DNA of 64,000 bases. Source: Palsa-504 sp963835775 (GTDB taxonomy: Bacteria > Actinomycetota > Actinomycetes > Streptosporangiales > Streptosporangiaceae). Below are positions 37,006 through 46,792 of the stretch, piece after piece. The notes beneath the pieces were generated by a model. That model did not search any database. It was not told the DNA's origin and was given only the letters and a program-made list of their open reading frames with translations. Positions within the stretch are counted from its first letter, which is position 1; every line of letters starts with the position of its first letter. The position numbers were made by a program, and so were the translations under genes. The stretch is from NCBI GenBank assembly GCA_963835775.1, contig CAWIHB010000002.1:62001-126000 (forward strand), written 5' to 3'.

Positions 37006-37999
37006 AGTCCCCGCCGCACGGTGTCCCGCACAGCCTCGAGCGCGGTGTAGCGGGGCACCCAGCCCAGCTCGGTCTTGGCCAGGGTCGAGTCGACGATCAC
37101 CGGATGGCCGGCCGCCTCGACCCATTGCGCGGCGGGCGGCAGGAACGGCAGCGCCGCCATGGCCCGCGCCGCGAACTGCGCCGGGCCCGCGGGAATTGGC
37201 AGCGGGATGAGGCCGAATTCCCGGGCCACGTCGGCGGCGGTGAGGATCCCGTCGGCGGCGACGTTGTACGCCCCGGGTGGCCCGGCAGCCACGATGCACA
37301 GACCGAACGCCTGGCCCAGGTCCTCCTCGTGCACGAACTGAAGCGGCAGCACCGGGACCGGCACCGGCAGCGGAGGAGCCGGCCGACCTGCCCGGCCAGC
37401 CAGCGGCCGACCGGCGCGAACGGTCCCGGCAGCAGTTCCTTGGCGCCGACGGCGTGCGGACCCAGCACGACCGGCGGCCGCAGCAGGTACAGGGCCGGGC
37501 CTCCGGACCGGCCTGCCTCGGCCCGCAGCAGCGACTCGAGCTCGGCCTTCTGCCGTGCATAGAACAGCCGGGTGGCGGGGCGCACGGGCCATTCCTCGGT
37601 TATGCCGATTGGATTGTCCGGGTGGAAGCCGTAGGCCGCTACCGACGAGGCGTAGACGAAGCGGCGCGCGCCCGCTGCGGCCGCGGCCCGGAAGGCGTTC
37701 AGCGTGCCGTCGACGTTGACCGCCCGGATCACCTCGCCCGGCGCGTTCCCGGTGACCTGGAACGCCAGGTGCACCACCACGTCGGCGTGGCCGAACGCCT
37801 CCCGCAGCGCATCGGGGTCGCGGACGTCCCCGCGCCGGTAGGTCATCTTCGTCCAGCCGTACACCGCCGGGTCCAATGGGCGGCGGGCCACGCCCACGAT
37901 CCGTCCCACCCGGTCGTCGGCCTGGAGCAGAGGGATCAGGCCGGAGCCGAACGTGCCGGTCGGGCCGGTCACCGCGACGGTGAGATCCCGTTCGGTCAT
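36987..37999 (-). pseudogene. NAD-dependent epimerase/dehydratase, frameshifted
   Basis: The start ATG 37999 opens a short-chain/extended SDR: VTGPTGTFGSGLIPLL (nucleotide-binding GxxGxxG), ADVVVHLAFQVTG, YASSVAAYGF and the YxxxK pair in FYARQKAELESLL. After LAGQVGR the frame breaks near 37379-37384; the rest of the fold continues in another frame (PLQFVHEEDLGQAFGLCIVA and VIVDSTLAKTELGWVPRYTA) to the stop at 36987. Restoring one G in the CCGG run gives a full-length protein of about 337 residues. It is either a recent inactivating deletion or a sequencing error; absence of other lesions favours recent or artefactual change. Confidence 0.8.
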
Positions 38000-38182
38000 G
38001 GCTTCACCCTGGCAGACGCGGCCGGCACTCATAACAGAGCCTAAGGTCCCTGCGGTCAGGACCGAGCGACCCGGGCCAGACCGGCACCGGACGGCCTACC
38101 ATCCTGCTGACCAAAGGATCATGTGTGGCCGAGCCCGGCCGCGGGAGCGGCAAGACCGGCCCTGCTGGGCAAGGGGGCCGTC

Positions 38183-39589
38183 ATGGACAGGCTGAACCCG
38201 CTGGACGCCGCGTTCATCGACGCGGAGGACGCGGACCCGCACATCTCGATGGCGATCGCGTCGATCGCCGTGTTCGAGGGTCCGGCGCCGTCGCATGAGG
38301 AGGTGCTCGCCTACCTGGCCGGGCGCCTGCCGCTCGTGCCCCGTTACCGGCAGAAGCTCCGGCCGGTGCCGTTCCGGCTGGGACGGCCGGTCTGGGTGGA
38401 GGACCCGGACTTCGATCTCCGTTACCACGTCCGGCGCACCGCCCTGCCCGCTCCCGGGGGAGACCGCCAGCTGGCCGACCTGATGGCCCGGGTGATGTCC
38501 CAGCGGCTCGACCGCGATCACCCGCTGTGGGAGTACTGGTTCGTCGAGGGGCTCGCCGAAGGCTGCTGGGCGCTGATCTCGAAGGTGCATCACTGCATGG
38601 TCGACGGAGTCTCGGGGACCGACCTGTACCGCGTGATCTTCGACTTCTCTCCCGAGCCCGCGCCGCCCGTCGTCGACGACCGGGTGGCGGACTCCGAGCC
38701 CTCCCCGGTTGAGCTGGCCGCTCGGGCCATGCTCGACACGGTGGCGCTCCCGGTCCGGGAAGCCCGCGCGCTGCGCGGTGCCGTGGCCGATCCGGCCGGT
38801 GCCATCCGGCAGGCGGCCGACATGACGCGGGCCGTCGCGAAGATGGCTCCGGCCTTGTGGCCCGCCACCGGGTCCTCGCTGAGCGGGAGCATCGGCCGGC
38901 AGCGGCGCTACATCTGGACCCGGGCGTCGCTGGACGACGTCAAGACGATCAAGGGTGCGCTGGGCGGCACCGTGAACGATGTGGTCCTGGCCGCCATCAG
39001 CGGCGGCTTCCGCGCGCTGCTGCTGGTCCGGGGCGAGCAGCCAGGACCGCACATGGTCCGGTCGCTGGTCCCGGTCTCGGTCAGGGCCCCGGGCGAAGAG
39101 AGCCTCTACGACAACCGGGTCTCTGCGCTCCTGGCCGATCTTCCCGTCCACATCGCCGACCCGGTGGAGCGGCTCACGGCGGTCCGGGCCGAGCTGGCCG
39201 CCCTGAAGCAGAGCAACGAGGCAATGCTGGGCGAGGCCCTGGCCTCGCTGGGCCGGTATACCCCGTTCCCGTTCGCGTCCTGGCTGATCAGGCTCGGGTT
39301 CGAGCTGCCCCAGCGGGATATCGTCACGGTGACCACGAACGTGCCCGGTCCCCGGCAGCCGCTGTACGGGATGGGCCGCCGGATCGTGGAGATCATCCCT
39401 TACGTACCGATCGCCACGACGCTCCGCACCGGGGTTTCGATCTTCACCTACTGCGATCGCGTGACGTTCGGAATCACCGGTGACTTCGCGGCCAACCCGG
39501 ACCTTGACGTGCTGGCCCGCGGCATCGACGACGCCTTGGCGGGCCTCCTGAAGGCCAGCCGCGCCCCGCGGCGCGCCCCCGAAGGGTGA
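38183..39589 (+). CDS. WS/DGAT-family acyltransferase
   Basis: 468 residues. The active-site motif HHCMVDG lies at 136-142. The N-terminal MDRLNPLDAAFIDAEDADPH and the C-terminal NVPGPRQPLYGMGRRIVEII and FGITGDFAANPDLDVLA blocks are those of bacterial wax-ester synthase/diacylglycerol acyltransferases, which join acyl-CoA to alcohols or diacylglycerol to make storage lipid. ATG 38183 has an AAGGGGG site upstream. The stop overlaps a GTG for the ABC ATPase, linking it to an exporter; lipid or a lipid-modified metabolite could be the exported molecule, but that is inference. Confidence 0.9.
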   Translation: MDRLNPLDAAFIDAEDADPHISMAIASIAVFEGPAPSHEEVLAYLAGRLPLVPRYRQKLRPVPFRLGRPVWVEDPDFDLRYHVRRTALPAPGGDRQLADLMARVMSQRLDRDHPLWEYWFVEGLAEGCWALISKVHHCMVDGVSGTDLYRVIFDFSPEPAPPVVDDRVADSEPSPVELAARAMLDTVALPVREARALRGAVADPAGAIRQAADMTRAVAKMAPALWPATGSSLSGSIGRQRRYIWTRASLDDVKTIKGALGGTVNDVVLAAISGGFRALLLVRGEQPGPHMVRSLVPVSVRAPGEESLYDNRVSALLADLPVHIADPVERLTAVRAELAALKQSNEAMLGEALASLGRYTPFPFASWLIRLGFELPQRDIVTVTTNVPGPRQPLYGMGRRIVEIIPYVPIATTLRTGVSIFTYCDRVTFGITGDFAANPDLDVLARGIDDALAGLLKASRAPRRAPEG

Positions 39590-40566
39590 CCTTCGGCTCT
39601 GGTCAGCGGCCGGCTTCCGGCCCGAGCATGGATGCCGTGGCTGAAACGGCTCGGCATGACGGCGCCGCGATCGAGGTGCGCGGCCTGACCAAGTCCTACG
39701 GCGACGTGCACGCGGTCCAGGGGATCGACCTGCGGGTCGAGCGCGGGCAGATCTTCGCGCTGCTCGGCCCGAACGGGGCCGGGAAGACCACCACGGTCGA
39801 GATCCTCGAGGGCTACCGGTCACGCGACGGCGGCACGGTGCAGATCCTCGGCTGCGACCCCGCCCGGCAACGGCGGCAGCTGAAGAGCCAGATCGGGATC
39901 GTCCTGCAGTCCAGCGGCATGGACCGGTACCTCACCGTGTCGGAGACCGTCACGATGTACGCCGGGTACTACCCGCGGCCGCGGCCGGTGGACGAGGTGA
40001 TCAACCTCGTGGGCCTGCAGGCCAAGCGGGACGCCCGGGTGCTGCAGCTGTCCGGCGGACAGCAGCGGCGGCTGGACGTCGCAATCGCCCTGGTCGGCAA
40101 CCCGGACCTGCTGTTCCTGGACGAGCCCACCACCGGATTCGATCCCTCGGCCCGGCACGAGGCGTGGCAGGTCATCAAGAACCTGGCCGCGCTCGGCAAG
40201 ACGGTGTTGCTGACCACGCACTACATGGACGAGGCGCAGTACCTGGCCAACCAGGTCGCGGTGATCAGCGGCGGCCGGATCGTCGCGGAAGGGCCACCCG
40301 CCACCATCGGGAACCGCGAACAGGCCAGGGCCCGGATCCGCTACCGGCTGGCCGACGGAGCCATGCCGCCCTCCGATCTGCAGGCGCCGCCCGGACCGGA
40401 CGGGCTGATGGAACTGGCGCCCGATGACCTGACCGCCGCGCTGCACCGGCTCACCGGCTGGGCCCTGGAGCAGCACGTCGAGCTCACCGGCCTGGAGGTC
40501 ATCCGGCCCACGCTGGAGGACGTCTACCTGGAGCTGACCGGCAGCCAGGAAGGACACAGCTCATGA
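39586..40566 (+). CDS. ABC-2 exporter ATP-binding protein (DrrA-type)
   Basis: 326 residues from GTG 39586, which overlaps the acyltransferase stop; ATG 39628 is a plausible later start. Walker A LGPNGAGKTT, signature LSGGQQRRLDVAIAL, Walker B LLFLDEPTTGFDPSA and the H-loop TTHYMDEAQ are all intact. The C-terminal ~80 residues form the extra domain common in daunorubicin-resistance-type ATPases (ERPTLEDVYLELTG pattern: here IRPTLEDVYLELTG). It powers the permease encoded immediately downstream with an ATGA overlap. Substrate unknown. Confidence 0.9.
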   Translation: MTFGSGQRPASGPSMDAVAETARHDGAAIEVRGLTKSYGDVHAVQGIDLRVERGQIFALLGPNGAGKTTTVEILEGYRSRDGGTVQILGCDPARQRRQLKSQIGIVLQSSGMDRYLTVSETVTMYAGYYPRPRPVDEVINLVGLQAKRDARVLQLSGGQQRRLDVAIALVGNPDLLFLDEPTTGFDPSARHEAWQVIKNLAALGKTVLLTTHYMDEAQYLANQVAVISGGRIVAEGPPATIGNREQARARIRYRLADGAMPPSDLQAPPGPDGLMELAPDDLTAALHRLTGWALEQHVELTGLEVIRPTLEDVYLELTGSQEGHSS

Positions 40567-41333
40567 GCGGCGCGGCGCTGACGCTGACACAGGTCAGATA
40601 CACGAACAAAGCGTTCTGGCGGAACCCGGCCTCGGCGTTCTTCATCTTCGCTTTCCCGCTCATGTTCCTGGTCATCTTCACCGCGCTGCTCGGGCACGGC
40701 ACCGTTCGCGTCTCGCCGACCAGGGTGGTGAACACCTCCACGTACTACGTGGCGGCGATGGCCTCCTTCGGGGTGATCTCGGCCTGCTACACCAACATCG
40801 CGATCAGCGTGACCACCCAGCGCGACGCGGGCGTCCTGAAGCGGACGAACGGCACGCCGCTGCCGAGCGCGGTCTACCTCGGCGCGCGGATGCTGCACTC
40901 ACTGCTCGTCGCGGTCCTGCTGGTGGTGATCACCGCGGCCTTCGGTCGGCTGCTCTACAGCGCTAGCATCCCCACCGGCCTCACCTTGCTGAGGTTCCTG
41001 GTCATGCTGCTGGTCGGGGCGGCCACCTTCTGCGCGCTCGGCTTCGCGATCACCGCGGTCATCCCCAACGCCGACGCCGCGCCGGCCATCGTCAACGCGT
41101 CGATCCTGCCGCTGCTGTTCCTGTCCGGGGTGTTCATCCCGCTGGGCAGCGACGCGCCCGCCTGGATCGTCTGGATCGCCCGGGTCTTCCCGGTCTGGCA
41201 TTTCGCCAAGGGCATGCAGGCCGGGTTCCTCGGCACCGCGTTCAGCTGGACCGACGTGCTGATCGTAGCGGCCTGGGGCCTGGCCGGCCTGCTGTTGGCG
41301 GTCCGCTTCTTCAGCTGGGAGCCGCGCTCCTGA
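40563..41333 (+). CDS. ABC-2 type permease
   Basis: 256 residues, six predicted helices. The first is FFIFAFPLMFLVIFTALLG; the family feature is the C-terminal LLFLSGVFIPLGSDAPAWIV followed by FPVWHFAKGMQAGFLG. It forms the membrane channel of the exporter with the preceding ATPase (start overlaps its stop by four bases). The three-gene set acyltransferase-ATPase-permease is tightly coupled. No dedicated regulator is adjacent. Confidence 0.9.
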   Translation: MSGAALTLTQVRYTNKAFWRNPASAFFIFAFPLMFLVIFTALLGHGTVRVSPTRVVNTSTYYVAAMASFGVISACYTNIAISVTTQRDAGVLKRTNGTPLPSAVYLGARMLHSLLVAVLLVVITAAFGRLLYSASIPTGLTLLRFLVMLLVGAATFCALGFAITAVIPNADAAPAIVNASILPLLFLSGVFIPLGSDAPAWIVWIARVFPVWHFAKGMQAGFLGTAFSWTDVLIVAAWGLAGLLLAVRFFSWEPRS

Positions 41334-41417
41334 GGTCCCGGCCGCGGATCGCCTCCACCAGCCCTGTCGGCCGCCTGACCATCGAAGCCGCACGTAACGT
41401 ACGCCCCTGCCATCGAC

Positions 41418-41828
41418 TCACAAGGCGACCCAGCCGGTGATGACGCAGGCTCGGCCCTGGCCGGCGCCGAGGCGGCAGCGCAGGCGGGCCGGGCCTGGCG
41501 GAACCGCCTCGGTGCTGAACCGCCCGAGCCCGTCGGTCTCGATGGTGATCGTTCCCCCCGGGTGCCGGATGTCGACCACGGCCGACTGCCGCGGGATCAG
41601 ACGGCCGGCGATCCGCCGGGTTTCGCCGAGGCCGGTTATCTCCAGTTCGACGGCCAGGCCGCTGGTCCTGAACGACAGCCGCCGCCGCTGCTCCGTCCGG
41701 CCGCCCGCCGTGCTGGCCTGGGGGAGTGCGGAGCTGGCCTGGGGGAGTGCGGCGCACGTCTCCGGTCCGGGGGCCTGGCCCAGCGGGTCGCGGACCCGCT
41801 CGCCGGGTCTGGCGTCGCCAGGATTCAC
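41418..41828 (-). CDS. Conserved actinobacterial hypothetical protein
   Basis: 136 residues from GTG 41828, preceded by GAGGAGGG. The N-terminal ~50 residues are linker-like, with a duplicated ALPQAS. The rest, LSFRTSGLAVELEITGLGET, then VVDIRHPGGTITIETDGLGR and then PGPARLRCRLG, is a carboxypeptidase-regulatory-like beta sandwich. In other actinomycetes I recall this protein encoded beside ECF sigma factors or CHAT-domain genes; neither is present here. Function unknown. It stands alone between the exporter and the sugar locus. Confidence 0.65.
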   Translation of the reverse strand: MNPGDARPGERVRDPLGQAPGPETCAALPQASSALPQASTAGGRTEQRRRLSFRTSGLAVELEITGLGETRRIAGRLIPRQSAVVDIRHPGGTITIETDGLGRFSTEAVPPGPARLRCRLGAGQGRACVITGWVAL

Positions 41829-42016
41829 GAATGGTCCCTCCTCATGCTGGCCGTCGCCCCATGCTGACCATCCGGCCCGCTGGCCAACGGCCAACCACTG
41901 CCCTGGGTCGTCCCCATTTCACGCTGATACTCTACCTGCCACGACTATAGACGACTATATGAATGCCGGGAATGGGCCTGATACGTCAGGAAGCTGTTGC
42001 GGCCGTACGGCGACGC

Positions 42017-43069
42017 TCAGGCCGGCTGCGACCCAGAAGGGGACGGCAGCGGCTCGAGCAGGTCCCGGGACGCGGTCACCTCGGCCGCCGTCGGCGGGTC
42101 GTTGCCCCGCCGCTGGCAGTTGAGCGATGCCACCAGGGTTGCGTCGTCCAGTGCTCCGGCCAGCTGGTCCGCCGGGCAGCGGGCCAGGTCCGCGGGTGTA
42201 TGCGGGCCTTGCTGGATGAGCGATCCGATAAGCCCGGCGGTGAAGGAGTCGCCTGCGCCGACGGTGTCGACCACGGTGACGTCGAGTGCGGGCCGGTGAA
42301 TGGACTGGCCTTGTGCGGTGAAAGCAGCCACGCCATCGGCCGAGCCGGTGATGACCACCAATCTCGCGCCCAGCCCCAGCCAGTGCTGCGCGACGTCGGC
42401 GGCAGGCCGGCCGGGGTACAGCCAGGCGATGTCGTCGGAGCTGGCCTTGGTCAGGTGGGCGAGGCGCACGGCGCGCTCGACCAGCCCCTGGGCGTGGCGG
42501 TGATCCCCGAGCAGCCCGGGCCGGACGTTCGGATCATAGGTCACCAGCACGTCGCCGCGGCGGCGCATGCGCTCGGCGAGCTCGATGATCTTCGCATCCC
42601 CCGGAGGGGTCCAGGAGGCGAGCGATCCGAAGTGGAGCACGGCGGCGCGTTCGGGAGCATGGCCGGTTTCCTCGGCCGTCCACTGCCAGTCGGCGGTGCC
42701 GTTGAGGTAGAAGTCGTAGCTGGCCTGAGCCGAGGCATCCAGGGACACCACGGCGAGTGTGGACGGCTCCGCCGCGTGCGGTGCTGCGCCGAGGTCGATG
42801 CCCTCGGCCGCGGCATGGTCGCGCAGGATGCGGCCGAATGCGGTGTCGGCCAGCCGGGCCATCAGGGTCGTGCGGTGCCCGAGGCGGGCCAGGCCGACCG
42901 CGACGTTGTACGGGCTCCCGCCGGGAACAGCCTCGAAGGTCCGGGGCTGGTCGCCGGGGACCAGGTCGATGATCGCCTCGCCGATGACGGTGACGCCCGC
43001 CGCGGCGCCGGAGGGGCCGGTCATCCGCTGGCTGCTCATCCGCTGGCTGCTCATCCGCTGGCTGCTCAT
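42017..43069 (-). CDS. PfkB-family carbohydrate kinase (fructokinase-like)
   Basis: 350 residues. PfkB motifs: N-terminal GGSPYNVAVGLARLGHRTTL, and the C-terminal anion-hole/catalytic DTVGAGDSFTAGL with D274 as base. The sequence is closest in pattern to fructokinases, consistent with a sugar-uptake locus. It phosphorylates a sugar (probably fructose) with ATP. The first 15 codons are three copies of MSSQR followed by MTGPS; each ATG sits 15 bp apart, and the first overlaps the LacI stop in ATGA. Any of the four ATGs (43069, 43054, 43039, 43024) could start translation; the domain begins after the last. Confidence 0.9.
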   Translation of the reverse strand: MSSQRMSSQRMSSQRMTGPSGAAAGVTVIGEAIIDLVPGDQPRTFEAVPGGSPYNVAVGLARLGHRTTLMARLADTAFGRILRDHAAAEGIDLGAAPHAAEPSTLAVVSLDASAQASYDFYLNGTADWQWTAEETGHAPERAAVLHFGSLASWTPPGDAKIIELAERMRRRGDVLVTYDPNVRPGLLGDHRHAQGLVERAVRLAHLTKASSDDIAWLYPGRPAADVAQHWLGLGARLVVITGSADGVAAFTAQGQSIHRPALDVTVVDTVGAGDSFTAGLIGSLIQQGPHTPADLARCPADQLAGALDDATLVASLNCQRRGNDPPTAAEVTASRDLLEPLPSPSGSQPA

Positions 43070-43080
43070 CCGCTGGCTGC
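43022..43080 (-). repeat. 15-bp tandem repeat carrying four start codons
   Basis: Four units of CATCCGCTGGCTGCT on the plus strand (minus: AGCAGCCAGCGGATG). Each ends in an ATG in the same frame. The array joins the LacI stop to the kinase start. Confidence 0.9.
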
Positions 43081-44130
43081 ACTGACCGGAGCGGGCCTGA
43101 TCTCACCGGACCCGCGTACCACCATCCCCGTCGGTACCACGTGTGTTTGCGGTGGCGAGACATCCCCGTCGAGGCGCGCGAACAGCAACTCCGCCGCCAG
43201 CCTGCCTAGCCGGCGCACATCCTGGGTGACCACCGTGACACCCGGATCGAGGACATCGGCCAGCAGGAAGTCGTCAAACCCGACCAGGGCGACCGTGTGC
43301 TGCCGGCCGGCCTGCCAGAGGGCCCGCACGGCGCCGATCGTCACCAGGTTCTGGCTCGCGAACAACGCGGTCGGCGCATCGGCCAGGCAGATCATCTCGG
43401 CGGCGGCCGCCGTCGCCGCCTCGGTGCTGCGCAACCCGTGCCTGATCAGGAGCGGGTCGAGCACCAGCCCAGCGCGCTCGAGCGCATGGCAGTAGCCGGC
43501 GAACCGATCGGCCGCGCTGGTGATCGCGGCGCTGTCCCCCAGGTACCCGATCCGCAGGTGACCATGCGCACGCAGGTGCTCGACGGCTGTGATCGCGCCT
43601 TGGCGGTTCCCCGACATGACGACGTCGGCGTTGAGGAACCTTGGTTCGCGGTCCAGGAACACCACCCTGATCCCGAGGTTCCGCTCGACCAGCAGGTAGC
43701 TCTGATCTGGTGCCGCGGGCACGATGATCAGGCCGTCGACGCCACGGTCGATGAGTGTTGTGGCCAGCTCACGTTCCCGGTCCTGGTCCTCATCCAGGCT
43801 GCCGATCAGGATCTGGACCCGGCGCTGCCGGGCGACGTCTTCCACCGCGCGCAGCAAGCCCGCCGAGAAGGGGTTGGCCACGTCTTCCAGGAGCAGGCCG
43901 ATCGTGGCGGTGCGCCGGTCGCCGCGGCGCAGGCTGCTAGCGGTCAGATTGGGCCGGTAGCCGAGCTTGCCGGCCGCGTCACGGATTCGCGCCGCCAGGT
44001 CCGGCGTCACCGTCGGGTCATCGTTCATTACCCGGGACACTGTCTTGATCGCCACTCCCGCCAGGGCCGCCACGTCCTTCATAGTGGGTCGGGCCGGACG
44101 GCTCTGACTGCCGGCATGGGCCGCAGACAT
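43066..44130 (-). CDS. LacI-family transcriptional regulator
   Basis: 354 residues. Helix-turn-helix and hinge: MKDVAALAGVAIKTVSRVMN, then YRPNLTASSLRRGD; then a periplasmic-binding-protein-like sensor fold (TIGLLLEDVANPFSAGLLRA; HLRIGYLGDSAAITSAADRF; ALVGFDDFLLADVLDPGVTV). It represses sugar genes until a sugar or sugar phosphate binds. Candidate operators with the AACGTT core lie at 44434-44445, 300 bp upstream of this gene, and at 49635-49646 upstream of the binding-protein gene. The stop overlaps the kinase start, so regulator and kinase are coupled. Confidence 0.93.
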   Translation of the reverse strand: MSAAHAGSQSRPARPTMKDVAALAGVAIKTVSRVMNDDPTVTPDLAARIRDAAGKLGYRPNLTASSLRRGDRRTATIGLLLEDVANPFSAGLLRAVEDVARQRRVQILIGSLDEDQDRERELATTLIDRGVDGLIIVPAAPDQSYLLVERNLGIRVVFLDREPRFLNADVVMSGNRQGAITAVEHLRAHGHLRIGYLGDSAAITSAADRFAGYCHALERAGLVLDPLLIRHGLRSTEAATAAAAEMICLADAPTALFASQNLVTIGAVRALWQAGRQHTVALVGFDDFLLADVLDPGVTVVTQDVRRLGRLAAELLFARLDGDVSPPQTHVVPTGMVVRGSGEIRPAPVSAASG

Positions 44131-44503
44131 CGATGTCCTTCCAGGAACGCGCGAGTTTGTGACTCTGAGTCGATCATAGGGGTCTGCGCACGGGCCAGGG
44201 AACGCCTGAACTGCCAGTTTGAATTACGTTAATCTCCCCGCCAGGCGCGCTGGCTGACCAGGCCGCTGACCGGCCTGGTTCAGGCCAAATATGCCTAGTC
44301 TGTGCAGACATCCAGGCGATTCTGGCATTTGCGGACCATCCTCCTTAACCCGCCCATGACGTCGATATGACAGGTTCGCAACAAGTGCGGCAAAGGTACC
44401 GGCCTGGCCGGGCGGGCGATGATGTGGGACTAAGAAAACGTTGTCTCCAGAGTGCCTTCGCGGCGCCTCTGATGCTGAGTTCTGCCGGAGGAGCTACTCC
44501 ACC
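44131..44503. other. Intergenic region upstream of LacI gene
   Basis: 373 bp. It contains one LacI-type operator candidate near its right end (44434-44445). The rest, including an AT-richer patch at 44215-44235, shows no gene or clear promoter. Confidence 0.5.
44434..44445 (+). promoter_or_regulatory. LacI-type operator candidate
   Basis: GAAAACGTTGTC, CG-centred, five of six base pairs symmetric, the usual LacI/GalR operator form. It lies 58 bp before a plus-strand 79-codon frame and about 300 bp upstream of the LacI gene. Confidence 0.55.
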
Positions 44504-44739
44504 ATGACTCACCCAAGCTCGAGCCGATCGAGCGTCCAGTGCCGCCGCGCAGCGGCACCGGACGTCGCCTCACCCGCCGCAGCTGGGCCCGGCGCTCGCA
44601 TGGCAACAGCCGTGGACCCCGGCGGGCTGGGTATCCAGCCCGCCGGAACCCGTGCGTTCGCCGTCGGCTACGACCAGGGCCCGATCCTCGACCGGCCCGT
44701 GCCGCCTGGGCGAGACAGCCTCGGCCGGCTCGTGCTCTC

Positions 44740-44743
<4 letters not shown>
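44504..44743 (+). CDS. Unrecognised 79-residue open reading frame
   Basis: ATG 44504 is preceded by GGAGGAG at a 12-base distance, and the frame lies 58 bp downstream of a LacI-type operator. The product is alanine/proline/serine-rich at first, then more structured (PAGTRAFAVGYDQGPILDRP). It ends by a 4-bp convergent overlap with the MsiK-like gene. No family recognised. It may be the stub of a gene deleted during formation of this junction, or a chance frame; codon use is not decisive at this length. Confidence 0.3.
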
Positions 44744-45897
<1,154 letters not shown>

Positions 45898-45940
45898 GGT
45901 GACTCCTTACCGGGCCCGTGCCCGTGCTCGCAGGACTTGC

Positions 45941-46792
45941 TCATCCCTTTACCGCGCCCGAGGTCAGGCCGGAGATCACGAACTTGCGGAAGATGAAGAC
46001 CAGGACGCCGATGGGCACCACCGCCACCACACTGGCCGCGAAGATGGTGCCGTACGGGACCTGGAAGTTCCCGCCGAACTCGGCGATGCCCACCGGGATG
46101 GTCCGGAAAGTGTTCTCGGAGTCGAACGTCAGCGCCATCAGGAACTCGGTCCAGCAGGCGGTGAAGCAGAAGATGCCCGCGGTGAACAGGCCCGGCAGCG
46201 CCTGCGGCAGGATGATGGTCCAGAGCGTCCGCAGCGGGCCGGCGCCGTCGATGCGGCCGGTCTCCTCCATCTCCCTCGGGATGCCGAGGAAGTAGTTCCG
46301 CAGGATCCAGATGGCGAACGGCAGGTTGAAGGCCGTGTACGGCAGGATCAGTCCCTGATAGCTGTTCAGCCAGCCGAGGTTGCGCATCAGCAGGTACAGC
46401 GGCGCGAGCACCGCGACCGCCGGGAACACCGAGATGATCAGCAGGATCACCAGCGTGGTGAACTTGCCCCGCATCGGCAGCCGGCCGAGCGCGTAGCCGG
46501 CCAGCGTGCCCAGGGCGAGCACCAGCGCGGTGGCGCACAGGGTGACGATCAGCGAGTTCCGGAAGTAGATGCCGAAGTCGTAGGCGACGAAGGCGTTGCT
46601 GTAGTTCGCCCCGCTGATCGGGTTCGGGCCGTAGGAGCCCGGCCCAGTCCAGGTCCCGATCGCGTTCGGGTTCTTGAAGCTCGTCGCGACCAGCCAGTAC
46701 AGCGGCAGGACGATGAAGATCACGGTGACGAACGTGGCGATGGTGACGCCGTTGATGTACCGGTGCCAGCCGGTGCGCTTGCGGTTGCGCAT
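45941..46792 (-). CDS. Sugar ABC transporter permease, MalG type
   Basis: 283 residues with six predicted helices. The cytoplasmic EAA loop is EMEETGRIDGAGPLRTLWTI followed by ILPQALPGL, typical of carbohydrate permeases of the MalG family. ATG 46792 overlaps the preceding permease stop (TAATG), so both subunits are translated in equal amounts. It forms the translocation path with the MalF-type subunit. Confidence 0.92.
   Translation of the reverse strand: MRNRKRTGWHRYINGVTIATFVTVIFIVLPLYWLVATSFKNPNAIGTWTGPGSYGPNPISGANYSNAFVAYDFGIYFRNSLIVTLCATALVLALGTLAGYALGRLPMRGKFTTLVILLIISVFPAVAVLAPLYLLMRNLGWLNSYQGLILPYTAFNLPFAIWILRNYFLGIPREMEETGRIDGAGPLRTLWTIILPQALPGLFTAGIFCFTACWTEFLMALTFDSENTFRTIPVGIAEFGGNFQVPYGTIFAASVVAVVPIGVLVFIFRKFVISGLTSGAVKG

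Noticed and set aside
43022..43080. CRISPR-like array
   Set aside because: Units are 15 bp with no spacers; it is a simple coding tandem repeat. No CRISPR array was found in the window.
44221..44234. GAATTACGTTAATC as another LacI operator
   Set aside because: Only four of six base pairs are symmetric and the AACGTT core is missing.
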